From: Streptomyces albipurpureus
GTDB lineage: Bacteria > Actinomycetota > Actinomycetes > Streptomycetales > Streptomycetaceae
Length of the DNA stretch: 64,000 nucleotides
NCBI RefSeq assembly: GCF_023701525.1
Contig: NZ_JAMQAW010000033.1
Location: forward strand, 1-64,000
Reading direction: 5' to 3'
Under the pieces are notes generated by a model. It had not been told where the DNA came from. It saw only the letters and a program-made list of their open reading frames with translations, and ran no database searches. Positions within the stretch are counted from its first letter, which is position 1. The number at the start of each line of letters is the position of its first letter. The position numbers and the translations under genes are program-made. Positions 8,494 through 17,207 of the stretch are shown piece by piece.

Positions 8494-10144
8494 CGATGTA
8501 GGTCACCTTCGTCTCGCCATGGAAGTAGCCCTTGGTCTCTTCGGTGATCACGGCCCAGTGCCCGTCGCCGTGCACCTTGCCCTTCAGCGAGTACTTGCCG
8601 CCGCTGCCGGACTTGCCCTTGGCCACCCAGTACCACTGGGTGTCGCCCTTGGGCTTGAAGAGAACCATCAGCTTTGCGCCGGCGTACGGCTGCCAGACGC
8701 CCTTGACCTGGCGCTGGAGCGTGCCGGACGCGGTGAGGTTACTGTTCTTGGCCGGTCGGGCCGGTGACAGCTTGGGGCCGGCGAACCGCACCGGGTACCG
8801 CGACTGGTAGACCGGTGTACTGGCCTGCTCGCGGTAGTAGTCCGACTCGGCGTGGTGGACGCGGTAGTACGCACTCACATAGCCGGGAGCGGCGGTACTG
8901 AACGCACAGTTGCTGGTGGTGTTGACGGTGCGCATGTTCCACCAGGTTCGGCCGTCGACCGAGTACTGGAGGGAAACCCTCTCGTTCTCGCACCACCCCT
9001 GGGCGAGTTGGCCGCTTGCCGACACCTCGCCGTACGAGGAGAGCGCGATCTTGACGTTCTTGTAGGCGACCGGCTGTGGGACGAAGACCTGGCTCCGGTC
9101 GAACGCCAGATCCGCCAGATGGCCGGAGGGCCGTACGAAGGTGCTGGCCGCGGCTGCGGTGTACGCCTTCGCCTGGTACGAGAACGTGCCGTCAGCCGCC
9201 GCCGTGCCACTACCCAGCAGACCGGCGATATGGGTGATCGACGACTGCCGGGGGTCCTGCTCGGTGGTCACGATCGGCGCACCCGCGAAGGGCTTCCAGC
9301 CGTCCCCGGTCAGCCGTTCGACCTTCCCCTTCACCGTGAACGGCACGCCCTGATGGACCCGGCGCCTGTCCGTCTGGGCCGTGATCCGGTACTTCGTCGT
9401 CTCGGCCGAAAGCCCCGGCACGGCGAACCCGCTGACGGGATCGGTGTCGGCGGCCGGTTCGACCACATGCGCGTAGCCGTTCTGGATCTCCCCGTCGGGG
9501 GCGATCGGCATGGCGAAACCGCCCGCGGGACCGGTGAGCGCGGTGGCGGTGACCTGCCGGTGGTCCAGCCGCGTCCACACGCGCAGGGACACCTTCACCT
9601 TGGTGCCTTCGCGGGCGGGTGTGCGGGCGCCCGTGGCCGGGTTGTAGGTCGTCGCGGTTCCGGACAGCACCACATGGCGGTTGTCGTAGTCAGTGCTCTC
9701 CCGGTCGTACTCCAGCCGGGAGACACCGGTGTGCAGCTTGTAACTGAACGTGCCGCCGAGGAGGCGCTGCACGGACCCGTTGGGCAGCCGGTACTCCACG
9801 CGCACCGGATAGTCGCCGAGGGCGACGCCCTCCGGCAGTCGAATCGGCTCGGTGGTCGTCCACGCAGGGGGAGCCGACGCGGTGTCCAGCCACGTCAGGT
9901 CATCGGTCGCGGCGAGTACCTCAGCCCCCGCCGCGGTGGACGCCAGGACGCTCACCTTCACCCAGAGGGCGGTGGACGGGGCGCCGGTGAGCAGCCGTCC
10001 GTCATCGAGGGTGAGGGACGTGACCGCCGCCGCGTGGGCGGGCGGCGCGTTGACGAGAGCGGGCGCCGCAACACCTGCTGACAGAGCGAATACTGCTGCC
10101 GTACGCATCAGGGCATACGGCAGCGTGCGCTGGGAGCGCAGCAA
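8483..10144 (-). CDS. Secreted Ig-like protein, paralog of the next gene
   Basis: About 553 residues. It has a signal peptide (hydrophobic MRTAAVFALSAGVAAPAL, cleavage near PAHAA) and beta-rich Ig-like modules such as RITAQTDRRRVHQGVPFTVKG. The C-terminal TQWYWVAKGKSGSGGKYSLKG and HWAVITEETKGYFHGETKVTYIDA repeat is shared with the downstream gene. The start is uncertain. I chose TTG 10144 because a GGGGGG tract lies five bases upstream; ATG 10174 and ATG 10108 are in frame too. This is the first gene of a two-gene minus-strand unit. No enzyme motif is seen. Confidence 0.75.
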   Translation of the reverse strand: MLRSQRTLPYALMRTAAVFALSAGVAAPALVNAPPAHAAAVTSLTLDDGRLLTGAPSTALWVKVSVLASTAAGAEVLAATDDLTWLDTASAPPAWTTTEPIRLPEGVALGDYPVRVEYRLPNGSVQRLLGGTFSYKLHTGVSRLEYDRESTDYDNRHVVLSGTATTYNPATGARTPAREGTKVKVSLRVWTRLDHRQVTATALTGPAGGFAMPIAPDGEIQNGYAHVVEPAADTDPVSGFAVPGLSAETTKYRITAQTDRRRVHQGVPFTVKGKVERLTGDGWKPFAGAPIVTTEQDPRQSSITHIAGLLGSGTAAADGTFSYQAKAYTAAAASTFVRPSGHLADLAFDRSQVFVPQPVAYKNVKIALSSYGEVSASGQLAQGWCENERVSLQYSVDGRTWWNMRTVNTTSNCAFSTAAPGYVSAYYRVHHAESDYYREQASTPVYQSRYPVRFAGPKLSPARPAKNSNLTASGTLQRQVKGVWQPYAGAKLMVLFKPKGDTQWYWVAKGKSGSGGKYSLKGKVHGDGHWAVITEETKGYFHGETKVTYIDAR

Positions 10145-10174
10145 AAGGACCCCCCACAGGTCAGTTGGCGGCAT

Positions 10175-10551
10175 GCCCTACCCGGGCAGCCGCAGGGCGA
10201 TAACTCGCGAGAATGCGAGATCGCGTGGGGTGCACGATATCCATGTGGCGGGTGAGGTGCTACGGCTGGGTAGGAAACTCCGTGTTCTCGGCATCCATCT
10301 CGGTCGGGAAGGGCATTCCAGGTGAACTGACCGCCCGTCAAGTGCGCTCGAAGCGGGTTGCTCCCACCATCGGCCGCCCTGCCAACAGCGGACATAAACA
10401 GGTCGCTTGACGTTGTACGCCGCAAGGAGGAGAAGGGTCGATCAGTTGTCCGACCTGAGGTGGAGAGAACCCCACCTGACCGGGGGATTCACCGAACGCC
10501 CCGGCACGGCAGGGTCGTCATGTCCCTTGCAAGCGCTGGAAGGATTCCTCC
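10175..10551. other. Divergent promoter region
   Basis: About 380 bases between the secreted Ig-like pair and the first peptidase gene. It contains an imperfect inverted repeat around TCGCGAGAATGCGAGATCGCG near 10203 and a small GGTGG/CCACC hairpin near 10460-10475. No gene is seen. Confidence 0.5.
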
Positions 10552-12129
10552 GTGCAAAGACGTCGACTGGTCCCTGTGCTCGCCGTGAGTGTGATGGCGA
10601 CACTCGCCCCCGGGCTCGCCGCGACCCCGGCCGCCGCCGCGAACCCGCTGGACCAGTACACCCAGCAGAAGCCGACGTGGAAGCGGTGCGGGTCCAGCAC
10701 CCCCAGCACCATCCTGTGCGCGACGATCAAGGTGCCGCTCGACTACAAGAAGCCGACCGGGAAGAAGACCGAGGTCACGATCTCCAGGATGAAGACCAGC
10801 GTCGCCGCCAAGCGCCGCGGTGTGCTGTTCTTCAACCCCGGTGGCCCGGGCGGCGAAGGGCTGTACATGCCGCTTGAGATGAGGCAGGTGCTGCCCAAGT
10901 CGGTGCGGGACCGCTATGACCTCATCGGCTTCGATCCCCGAGGCGTTGGGCGCAGCGCCCCCGTCAGTTGTGGGCTCTCCGCCAAGGACAGTGACTGGCC
11001 GCGCCCGTACAAGGCTGCGACCTTCAACAAGGACGTCTCCTGGGCGCGTGGGGTCGCGGACAAGTGCGCGAGGAAGGTCGGGGACAAGCTCCCGCACTTC
11101 ACCACCCGTAACACCGCTCGGGACATGGACATCGTCCGCGCTGTCCTGCGTGAGAAGAAGATCTCCTACCTGGGCTACTCCTACGGAACCTATCTGGGCG
11201 CCGTCTACACCCAGATGTTCCCGAGCAGGTCGGACCGGTTCGTCCTGGACAGCGCGGTGGACCCGAACCTCGCCTGGCGCGGCATGATCCAGGCCTGGGC
11301 GGTGGGCGCTGAGCCCGCCTTCAAGCGGTGGACCGAATGGGCCGCCAAGCGGAACTCCACGTACGGGCTGGGTGACACTCCCGCCAAGGTCAGCAAGACG
11401 TTCTGGGACCTGGTCGCCCAGGCCGACCGGAAGCCGATCGACTACTACGGTGAGCTCCTCACCGGAGACGACATCCGCGCCGGGCGCCACATCTTCTTCG
11501 ATGTCGAGTGGGCCTCCGATGAGATATCGGAGTTGAAGTTGGCTGCGGCCGGCAAGCTGTCCTCCCGTAAGTCCCCCTCGGGTGAACGCTCCATCGGCCC
11601 CGGTGCGCCGACCCGTTCTCCTAACTCCTTCGCGCCGCTGGACAACGGTGAGAGCGCGTTCTGGACCGTTGTGTGCAACGACAACTCGGCCGCCTGGCCG
11701 AAGGACGTCGAGCAGTACCGCAAGGACGCGATCCGCGACAAGGCGCGCTACCCGATCTACGGCGACTTCACTTCCAACATCAAGCCGTGTGCCTTCTGGG
11801 GCAAGTCCGTCGAGCCTGTCACCGTCGTCAACAACAAGGTTCCCGCTCTGGTCCTCCAGAACGAGTGGGACTCCCAGACCCCGCTGTCCTCGGGTATCGG
11901 GCTGCACCGAGCCCTGCGTGGCTCCAAGATGATCACGGTGAAGAACGGCCAGGGCCACGGTGTCTACGGCTTCGGCAGGAACTACTGCGCCGACAGCAAG
12001 ACCAACGCGTATCTCAACACCGGAAAGCTCCCGGCCAAGGACCTCATGTGCAACGCGCCGGCCTCGCCGCGCGCTTCCGAGGCCCGCACCAGTCGTCCTC
12101 CGGTTCCGCAGCAGCCCAACCGATTCTGA
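10552..12129 (+). CDS. Secreted tripeptidyl aminopeptidase-like alpha/beta hydrolase
   Basis: A 525-residue secreted serine peptidase of the Streptomyces Tap/SlpD/SlpE type. The signal peptide spans about 1-30 (RRRLVPVLAVSV... ATPAAAA). The oxyanion loop is NPGGPGGEG, the nucleophile is S210 in GYSYGTYLG, the acid lies near WDSQTPLSSG, and the histidine is in GQGHGVYG. The last third matches the TAP-like C-terminal domain. It should trim N-terminal di- or tripeptides outside the cell. The GTG start is preceded by GGAAGGA. A close paralog follows about 500 bp later, so this is a tandem duplication. Confidence 0.88.
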   Translation: MQRRRLVPVLAVSVMATLAPGLAATPAAAANPLDQYTQQKPTWKRCGSSTPSTILCATIKVPLDYKKPTGKKTEVTISRMKTSVAAKRRGVLFFNPGGPGGEGLYMPLEMRQVLPKSVRDRYDLIGFDPRGVGRSAPVSCGLSAKDSDWPRPYKAATFNKDVSWARGVADKCARKVGDKLPHFTTRNTARDMDIVRAVLREKKISYLGYSYGTYLGAVYTQMFPSRSDRFVLDSAVDPNLAWRGMIQAWAVGAEPAFKRWTEWAAKRNSTYGLGDTPAKVSKTFWDLVAQADRKPIDYYGELLTGDDIRAGRHIFFDVEWASDEISELKLAAAGKLSSRKSPSGERSIGPGAPTRSPNSFAPLDNGESAFWTVVCNDNSAAWPKDVEQYRKDAIRDKARYPIYGDFTSNIKPCAFWGKSVEPVTVVNNKVPALVLQNEWDSQTPLSSGIGLHRALRGSKMITVKNGQGHGVYGFGRNYCADSKTNAYLNTGKLPAKDLMCNAPASPRASEARTSRPPVPQQPNRF

Positions 12130-12228
12130 TGAAGCGTCAGTAACGGCACCAGTGAGTTGACCCCGGTGGGGGATTCGGCCAAACGGCATGCGGAGTAGGG
12201 CAATCCTGTCCTGTACGCGCCGTTCGGA

Positions 12229-12252
12229 CGGTCCTCCACCGGTGGAGGACCG
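12229..12252 (+). terminator. 24-bp perfect palindrome
   Basis: CGGTCCTCCACC immediately followed by its reverse complement, about 100 bases after the first peptidase gene. It is probably a terminator between the two tandem peptidase genes. Confidence 0.6.
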
Positions 12253-12633
12253 CCGATGAGGTCTCCGCGGTGTCCCTGAATTCCGCTGTTCAAGCCCCCT
12301 GGGCCTGGAAGCTGCGAGCTGAACCGCTATTCAGCGTGGCGAAGGTCACAGGGCCGTATCGATGGCTGTTTCTGGTGCCTCGGCGCCCCGCCGACGGCCT
12401 CAGCGATTCCTCCGAGTTTCGGCCGGGTTCTCGGTAAAAGGCATGGTCCCTCGCCGGGGCCGGATGCGTGCCCAGTGAATCCAGTGCCCTGTTGGATGGG
12501 TCGGGCAGCCCCTCGGCAGCGGGAAGATACCCCCTGGTGTGACCAACTGGGGGTTTCGGTCGCACCGTTAGGCACGGCAAAGTCATTGCAGCCCGTTCCC
12601 TGGGCCCCGGACCGTGACCGGAAGGACTTCTGC
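12253..12633 (+). other. Upstream region of second peptidase gene
   Basis: 380 bases without a gene; it presumably holds the promoter of the second peptidase. The frame open from 12475 is rejected as coding because the signal peptide begins at ATG 12634. Confidence 0.5.
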
Positions 12634-14160
12634 ATGCGCGCCCAACGGTTGGTGCCACTGATCGCGGTCACCGTGCTCGCGACACTGGCCCCCGCGCTCT
12701 ACAGCGTTGAGCCCGCCAGTGCCGCAAGTCCTCTGGACAGATACATGAAGCAGTCACCGCTCTGGAAGCAATGCGCCGAGACCGACCAGGACCTTGAGTG
12801 CGCGACGATCGAGGTGCCGCTCGACTACCGGGAACCCGGGGGCAGGGCGATCGAGTTGGCGGTATCCCGGCTCGCGGCCGGCGACCCGACCAAACGCCGT
12901 GGGGTGCTGTTCCTCAACCCCGGTGGCCCCGGCGCCCAGGGGCTGGGCATGCCGCTGCAGATGATGACCGCCATGCCCGAGTCTGTTACTGGCCGATATG
13001 ACCTGATCGGTTTTGATCCACGCGGAGTCGGCCAGAGCACCCCCCTCAGCTGCCGCACCACCGAGGCGGAACGGCAGTGGATGCGCCCGTACAAGGCCAC
13101 GACCTACACCCAGCAGGTGGCCTGGGCGCGCACGATCGCACGCAAGTGCCGCACCGAGTCCAGCGACCGCATGCGGTACACCACCACCCGTAACACCGCC
13201 CGGGACATGGACGTCATCCGCAGCGTGCTCCGCGAGCAGAAGATCTCGTACTTCGGATACTCGTACGGGACGTATCTGGGCGCCGTCTACGGCCAGCTCT
13301 TCCCGAAGCAGGCCGATCGCTTCGTACTGGACAGCGCGATCGACCCCGAACTGATCTGGCGCGGCACCTTCCAGAAGTGGGCGTCGGAGGCCGAACCGGC
13401 CTTCCAGCGGTGGACTAAGTGGACCGCCTCGCACCACTCCGCCTACCAACTCGGCGACACCCCGGCGTCAGTGAGCAAGACCTTCTGGGACCTGGTCGCC
13501 CAGGCGGATCGTCACCCCATCGTCTGGGGGAAGTACTCCCTGACCGGAACCGACATTCGTGACCTCTTCCGGGGCACGTTCTTCTCACCGCGGGTGGGGG
13601 CGGGATACATAGCCGATCTGAAACGGGCGGCAGCGGGTGAGCCGGTCCCTGAGCTACCGGAGTTGGGAGAGCTGCCCGACAACGCCGTTGCCGTGCTGTA
13701 CGCGCTCCTGTGCGGTGACACCCGGAGCTGGCCGCGTGACCCGGGTACGTACGCGAGGGAGTCGCGCCGCGACGCGGCCCGCTACCCGCTCTACGGGGAC
13801 CATCCGTCCAACATCTCGCCCTGCGCCTTCTGGACCAAGGCGATCGAGCCGGCCACGAAGGTGAACCACCGCGGCAGCGCCCTGATCCTCCACAACGAGT
13901 GGGACTCACAGACTCCGCTCTCCACCGGGATCGCCATGCACAAGGCGCTGAAGGGCTCCCGCCTGGTGACCGTGGACGAGGGCGAGGGGCATGGGGTGTA
14001 CGACCTCAGCGGGAACGTCTGCGCGGAGAGCGCGGCCAATGACTATCTCGTCACCGGTCGGCTGCCGACCGCCAATCTGATCTGCGAGGCCCCCTCGGCC
14101 CAGAAGCGAACCGGTTCCCTACCCGCCCCGAACAACCCGCTCACCCCTGGATTCCACTGA
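12634..14160 (+). CDS. Secreted tripeptidyl aminopeptidase-like alpha/beta hydrolase, second copy
   Basis: 508 residues, clearly paralogous to the preceding peptidase. Shared elements are the LDQY/LDRY start of the mature chain, NPGGPGAQG, the nucleophile S210 in GYSYGTYLG, NEWDSQTPLSTG and the catalytic histidine in GEGHGVYD. The signal peptide begins at ATG 12634 (MRAQRLVPLIAVTV...), eight bases after GGAAGG. Predicted role: extracellular N-terminal peptide trimming for mycelial nutrition or processing of secreted proteins. A 10-bp hairpin terminator follows the stop directly. Confidence 0.88.
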   Translation: MRAQRLVPLIAVTVLATLAPALYSVEPASAASPLDRYMKQSPLWKQCAETDQDLECATIEVPLDYREPGGRAIELAVSRLAAGDPTKRRGVLFLNPGGPGAQGLGMPLQMMTAMPESVTGRYDLIGFDPRGVGQSTPLSCRTTEAERQWMRPYKATTYTQQVAWARTIARKCRTESSDRMRYTTTRNTARDMDVIRSVLREQKISYFGYSYGTYLGAVYGQLFPKQADRFVLDSAIDPELIWRGTFQKWASEAEPAFQRWTKWTASHHSAYQLGDTPASVSKTFWDLVAQADRHPIVWGKYSLTGTDIRDLFRGTFFSPRVGAGYIADLKRAAAGEPVPELPELGELPDNAVAVLYALLCGDTRSWPRDPGTYARESRRDAARYPLYGDHPSNISPCAFWTKAIEPATKVNHRGSALILHNEWDSQTPLSTGIAMHKALKGSRLVTVDEGEGHGVYDLSGNVCAESAANDYLVTGRLPTANLICEAPSAQKRTGSLPAPNNPLTPGFH

Positions 14161-14161
14161 G

Positions 14162-14191
14162 GGTCGGGGAGGTCGACGGATCTCCCCGACC
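14162..14191 (+). terminator. Terminator after second peptidase
   Basis: A perfect 10-bp stem GGTCGGGGAG/CTCCCCGACC with a 10-base loop, starting one base after the stop codon. Confidence 0.8.
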
Positions 14192-14359
14192 GCCTTGGCC
14201 GATCCACGGACGTGAGCAGGGTGGTCTCGCCGTAACTCACCCCCAGAGGCCACCGCGTCGGTGAGCCGTCCTTCGTACGGGATTGTCCTTGTTCAGGCGG
14301 ACCACTTCTTGGACACGCTGTGTACGTAAGTAATTGCATGGCGTGGAGGTGGACGGCGT

Positions 14360-14575
14360 ATGACATTGCGATCGGCGGAGCGGCTGCGGGCTGCCGAGGA
14401 GGTCATCGAGCAGTTGCGGACCGAGCTGAGGGAGATGGGGGTCACGCTCCCATCGCTTCGGGTCGATCCCGTCTCGCTTGCCAGTGATGATCCGTATCCG
14501 CTTGTCGACCTGGGGCGGTGCAATCTGGACACGGCGATGCGACTTGCCGTCGTACTCCATCAAGTCCGGAGCTGA
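14360..14575 (+). CDS. Conserved-looking small hypothetical protein
   Basis: 71 residues with a GAGGTGG ribosome site 8-14 bases upstream. The first half is a charged amphipathic helix (RLRAAEEVIEQLRTELREMG) that could coil. The second half, VDLGRCNLDTAMRLAVVLHQV, looks like a short helical cap. No family is recognised. It lies between the peptidases and ridA in the same direction, but a gap of about 90 bp separates it from ridA. Confidence 0.65.
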   Translation: MTLRSAERLRAAEEVIEQLRTELREMGVTLPSLRVDPVSLASDDPYPLVDLGRCNLDTAMRLAVVLHQVRS

Positions 14576-14661
14576 CCGGCTGGGTATCTGAGTACGGGCA
14601 TGGGGCGAGCCGGGTGGAAAACCCGGTGCGCCCCGTTCGTCGAGGGGCGAGAATCGGACAT

Positions 14662-15069
14662 ATGACTGCACAGATCACCCGCATCAACCCCGACAATCTT
14701 CACGCAACCCCTGGATACCACCACATCACCGTCGTTGAGGCCGGCCGCACCGCCTATCTGTCCGGCCAGTGTCCGCTGGACCCGGCCGGCGAACTGGTGG
14801 GCGCCAGTGACCTCAACGCCCAGATCGACCAGGTGGCTGCCAACGCGCTCGCCGCCCTCGCGGCGGTGTCCGCTACCCCGGAGGATGTCGTCCGTTCGGT
14901 GATCTATGTGGCCAGCGACGATGCCGAGGTCCTGGCGGCGGCCTGGTTCCGCCTCAATGACTCCGTGATCGCCCCGGCCTTCACCACGGCGAGCACCCTG
15001 CTCGGGGTCGCCCAGCTCGGATATCCGGGCCAGTTGATCGAGGTGGACCTGACCGCCGCGCTCGGCTGA
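14662..15069 (+). CDS. RidA/YjgF-family protein
   Basis: 135 residues of the RidA superfamily: trimeric cytosolic proteins, many of which hydrolyse reactive enamine/imine intermediates of PLP enzymes. The pattern AGRTAYLSGQCPLDPAGELVG ... VVRSVIYVASDD ... LGVAQLGYPGQLIEVDLTA fits the fold. In canonical RidA an arginine in the RVEI-type motif near the C-terminus binds the substrate; here the segment reads LIEVDL, so this is a RidA-like subfamily with an uncertain substrate. ATG 14662 is chosen because the family homology begins there. Confidence 0.85.
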   Translation: MTAQITRINPDNLHATPGYHHITVVEAGRTAYLSGQCPLDPAGELVGASDLNAQIDQVAANALAALAAVSATPEDVVRSVIYVASDDAEVLAAAWFRLNDSVIAPAFTTASTLLGVAQLGYPGQLIEVDLTAALG

Positions 15070-15088
15070 GCCTCGGGGCGGTGCCGCT

Positions 15089-15114
15089 GGGATGGCCGGG
15101 ACGGAGGCCATCCC
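15089..15114 (+). terminator. Terminator after ridA
   Basis: A 9-bp perfect stem GGGATGGCC/GGCCATCCC with an 8-base loop, 20 bases after the stop. A second small hairpin (TCCATCC/GGATGGA) follows near 15121-15137. Confidence 0.75.
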
Positions 15115-15286
15115 AACGGTTCCATCCGCGTGGATGGAGTGGATGGGACCGACCGCTAGCCCAGCGACCCCGTCGGCGCAACTCCCTTCGGGTGCTTTTC
15201 CCGCCCTGACCCCGCGACCAACGAGAACGCCGTGGCTCCCTCTCACAGCCGATGCCCGCACCGTCCTGATCAGGCACTCTTGCCCT

Positions 15287-16321
15287 ATGAGCAGCCATGC
15301 GGGGAACTCCCCGACCCAGCACGTCCTTGAATCCAACTGGCCCGCCGTGGGGGTGTTCGGCGCGGCTCAAGGTGCCCGGGACGGGGATGGACCGATCGGT
15401 ACGGAGCAACTGCTCGCCGGGCTTTCCGGCGAGGGCGGCAAAGCGAGAACCGTCCTCAACGACGCCTGGGTGACCAAGACCGTCATACTCAGTCTCCTGC
15501 GGGACCGCGAAGGGCGCACCGACGCCTGGTCGAGCAGCGACGATCGCGACCAGGGCGTTGCCGCTTCGCCCGTCGTCGGAGACCACATGGGCAAGAACGC
15601 CCGGCTGACCGGCGCGGCCAGACGAGCCGTCGAAGCGGCCATGGCAGCGGCCCGCCAGGAGAGGGCCAAGAAGCTGACCCCGGTTCATCTCCTGAAGGCC
15701 ATCCTCCAGGACGACGGCAACCGGGCCGCCGAGACACTGCGGATCTGCGGCACCACCCCGGAGGCGGTGCTCGCCCTCCTCGACGGCGCTGAGCCCGATC
15801 TCGAGGACGGGCTCGACCTCTTCCTCTGGCCCACCCGTAACTCCCTGCTGGGGCTGCGCAGCTATGCGGGACTGGGGCTCTTCAGACGGTGGACGACGCA
15901 GTTCGCCGGGATCAACTGGGCCACTGACCCGATTGCCTGGATCAAGCTGGAGTCCCGCTACCAGATGCAGGCCGTCGGCCACGGGGAGGGAACCGAGCAT
16001 CTCCTGCTCGCCGTCCTCGCCACCCATGAGGTGGCCGTGCGCTATGCGCATCTGGCGGCTGAGGGCCTTGAGGGTGTGGACATCCTTCAGACCCGTTACG
16101 CGGGTGGCCAGCGGCTGGCCGAGATGGGCATCGGCTATGTCGCCGCCCGTGCGGTCATGGACCGTGACCCGGACCTCGGGACAGCCGATCAGCGGCCCCT
16201 TGAGGCGTATCTGAAAGCTGCTCTGACCGACGGGGGAACCGGCCCCCTGGTCGATGCCCTCCTGCGGGACGACACCCGGGCCCGGCGACTGGTGGAAGCA
16301 CTCGGCGCCGCCAGCGACTGA
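15287..16321 (+). CDS. Stand-alone Clp N-terminal domain protein
   Basis: 344 residues carrying Clp-N repeat signatures: a first half with GPIGTEQLLAGLSGEGGKARTVL and a second with LTGAARRAVEAAMAAARQERAKKLTPVHLLKAILQDDGNRA. A further decayed pair may follow, with GEGTEHLLLAVLATHEVAVRYAHLAAEG. No Walker A/B motif or AAA+ module is present, so it is not a ClpC/ClpB unfoldase. It may be an adaptor or decoy that binds Clp substrates or partners. The start at ATG 15287 is set by where the homology begins; its ribosome site is weak. Confidence 0.7.
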   Translation: MSSHAGNSPTQHVLESNWPAVGVFGAAQGARDGDGPIGTEQLLAGLSGEGGKARTVLNDAWVTKTVILSLLRDREGRTDAWSSSDDRDQGVAASPVVGDHMGKNARLTGAARRAVEAAMAAARQERAKKLTPVHLLKAILQDDGNRAAETLRICGTTPEAVLALLDGAEPDLEDGLDLFLWPTRNSLLGLRSYAGLGLFRRWTTQFAGINWATDPIAWIKLESRYQMQAVGHGEGTEHLLLAVLATHEVAVRYAHLAAEGLEGVDILQTRYAGGQRLAEMGIGYVAARAVMDRDPDLGTADQRPLEAYLKAALTDGGTGPLVDALLRDDTRARRLVEALGAASD

Positions 16322-16455
16322 CCCGGCACACCACTCGTTCACCGCGGTCGGCACTGACCGTACTGCGGGCGAGCACATCGGCGCGTTTCGGCAGCACCGT
16401 TCACCGGTTGCTCCTTGACGTGTCTTCGTCCGCCCCGGCCTTCATAGGGAGATCC

Positions 16456-17088
16456 ATGTTCCACCACAACACCGCACGCCATGCCTTAACAGCGGCTGCC
16501 GTCGCTGTGGTCCTCCTCGCGGGGGCCACAGCCGCCAGCGCGGCACCGCTCGCCGCCGATCCCCGCCCGACCGTGGGCGAGGCCCACTCGGGGTCGTACG
16601 GCCAACTACGTACCATCGCTGTGCTCTCCGCCGAGCGGCTTGCCACCGCCGATCTGGTGGCGGCGGCCAAGTGGGGGACGGCCAGCCCCATCGACGATCC
16701 CGCCCGGGAGCAGGTGGTGCTCGACACGGTGCGTCAGCAGGCAGTGGAGATCGGGGCCGATCCCGAAGCGACGTCACGGATCTTCCGCGATCAGATCGAG
16801 GCCAACAAGGTGGTGCAGCGCGGGCTGCACCGGCTGTGGACCGCGGACCCCTCCCAGGCACCCACCTGGCGCCCGGACCTCCATGAGGTCCGCAAGGAGA
16901 TCAATCGCGTCAATTCCGGCTTGGTGCGTGCCATCGCCGATTCGGCGACGGCGCGTTCGGCCGCGTACTGCCGTGGGCTGTTGACGGTGTCGGCCGTCCA
17001 GGTGCGCCATGAGAAGCAGCTTGATCGGCTGCACGGCAAGGCGCTGTCGCGCGCTGTTCCCTCGGTCTGCGAGGAAGACGCCGGCTGA
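16456..17088 (+). CDS. Secreted chorismate mutase (AroQ gamma type)
   Basis: 210 residues with a clear signal peptide (hydrophobic LTAAAVAVVLLAGATAASA, cleavage before APLA). The body is all-helical, as in exported *MtCM-type chorismate mutases, with EAHSGSYGQLRTIAVLSAERL, DDPAREQVVLD and DQIEANKVVQRGL. Two late cysteines (AAYC and SVCEE) sit where the mycobacterial enzyme has its disulfide. It converts chorismate to prephenate, but outside the cytoplasm, so its physiological role is unclear. AGGGAG precedes the ATG. It is convergent with murQ. Confidence 0.85.
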   Translation: MFHHNTARHALTAAAVAVVLLAGATAASAAPLAADPRPTVGEAHSGSYGQLRTIAVLSAERLATADLVAAAKWGTASPIDDPAREQVVLDTVRQQAVEIGADPEATSRIFRDQIEANKVVQRGLHRLWTADPSQAPTWRPDLHEVRKEINRVNSGLVRAIADSATARSAAYCRGLLTVSAVQVRHEKQLDRLHGKALSRAVPSVCEEDAG

Positions 17089-17207
17089 CCGTGGGGGCGG
17101 TGCCGGGGCCTCGGATGCGGCCGAGGGCTTGACGGGCGCGACGGCGATGCCGACTCCGCAAGCTGTCCCTCTCGCAGTACTACGACGAAAGTGCGGACCA
17201 GCCGTTG

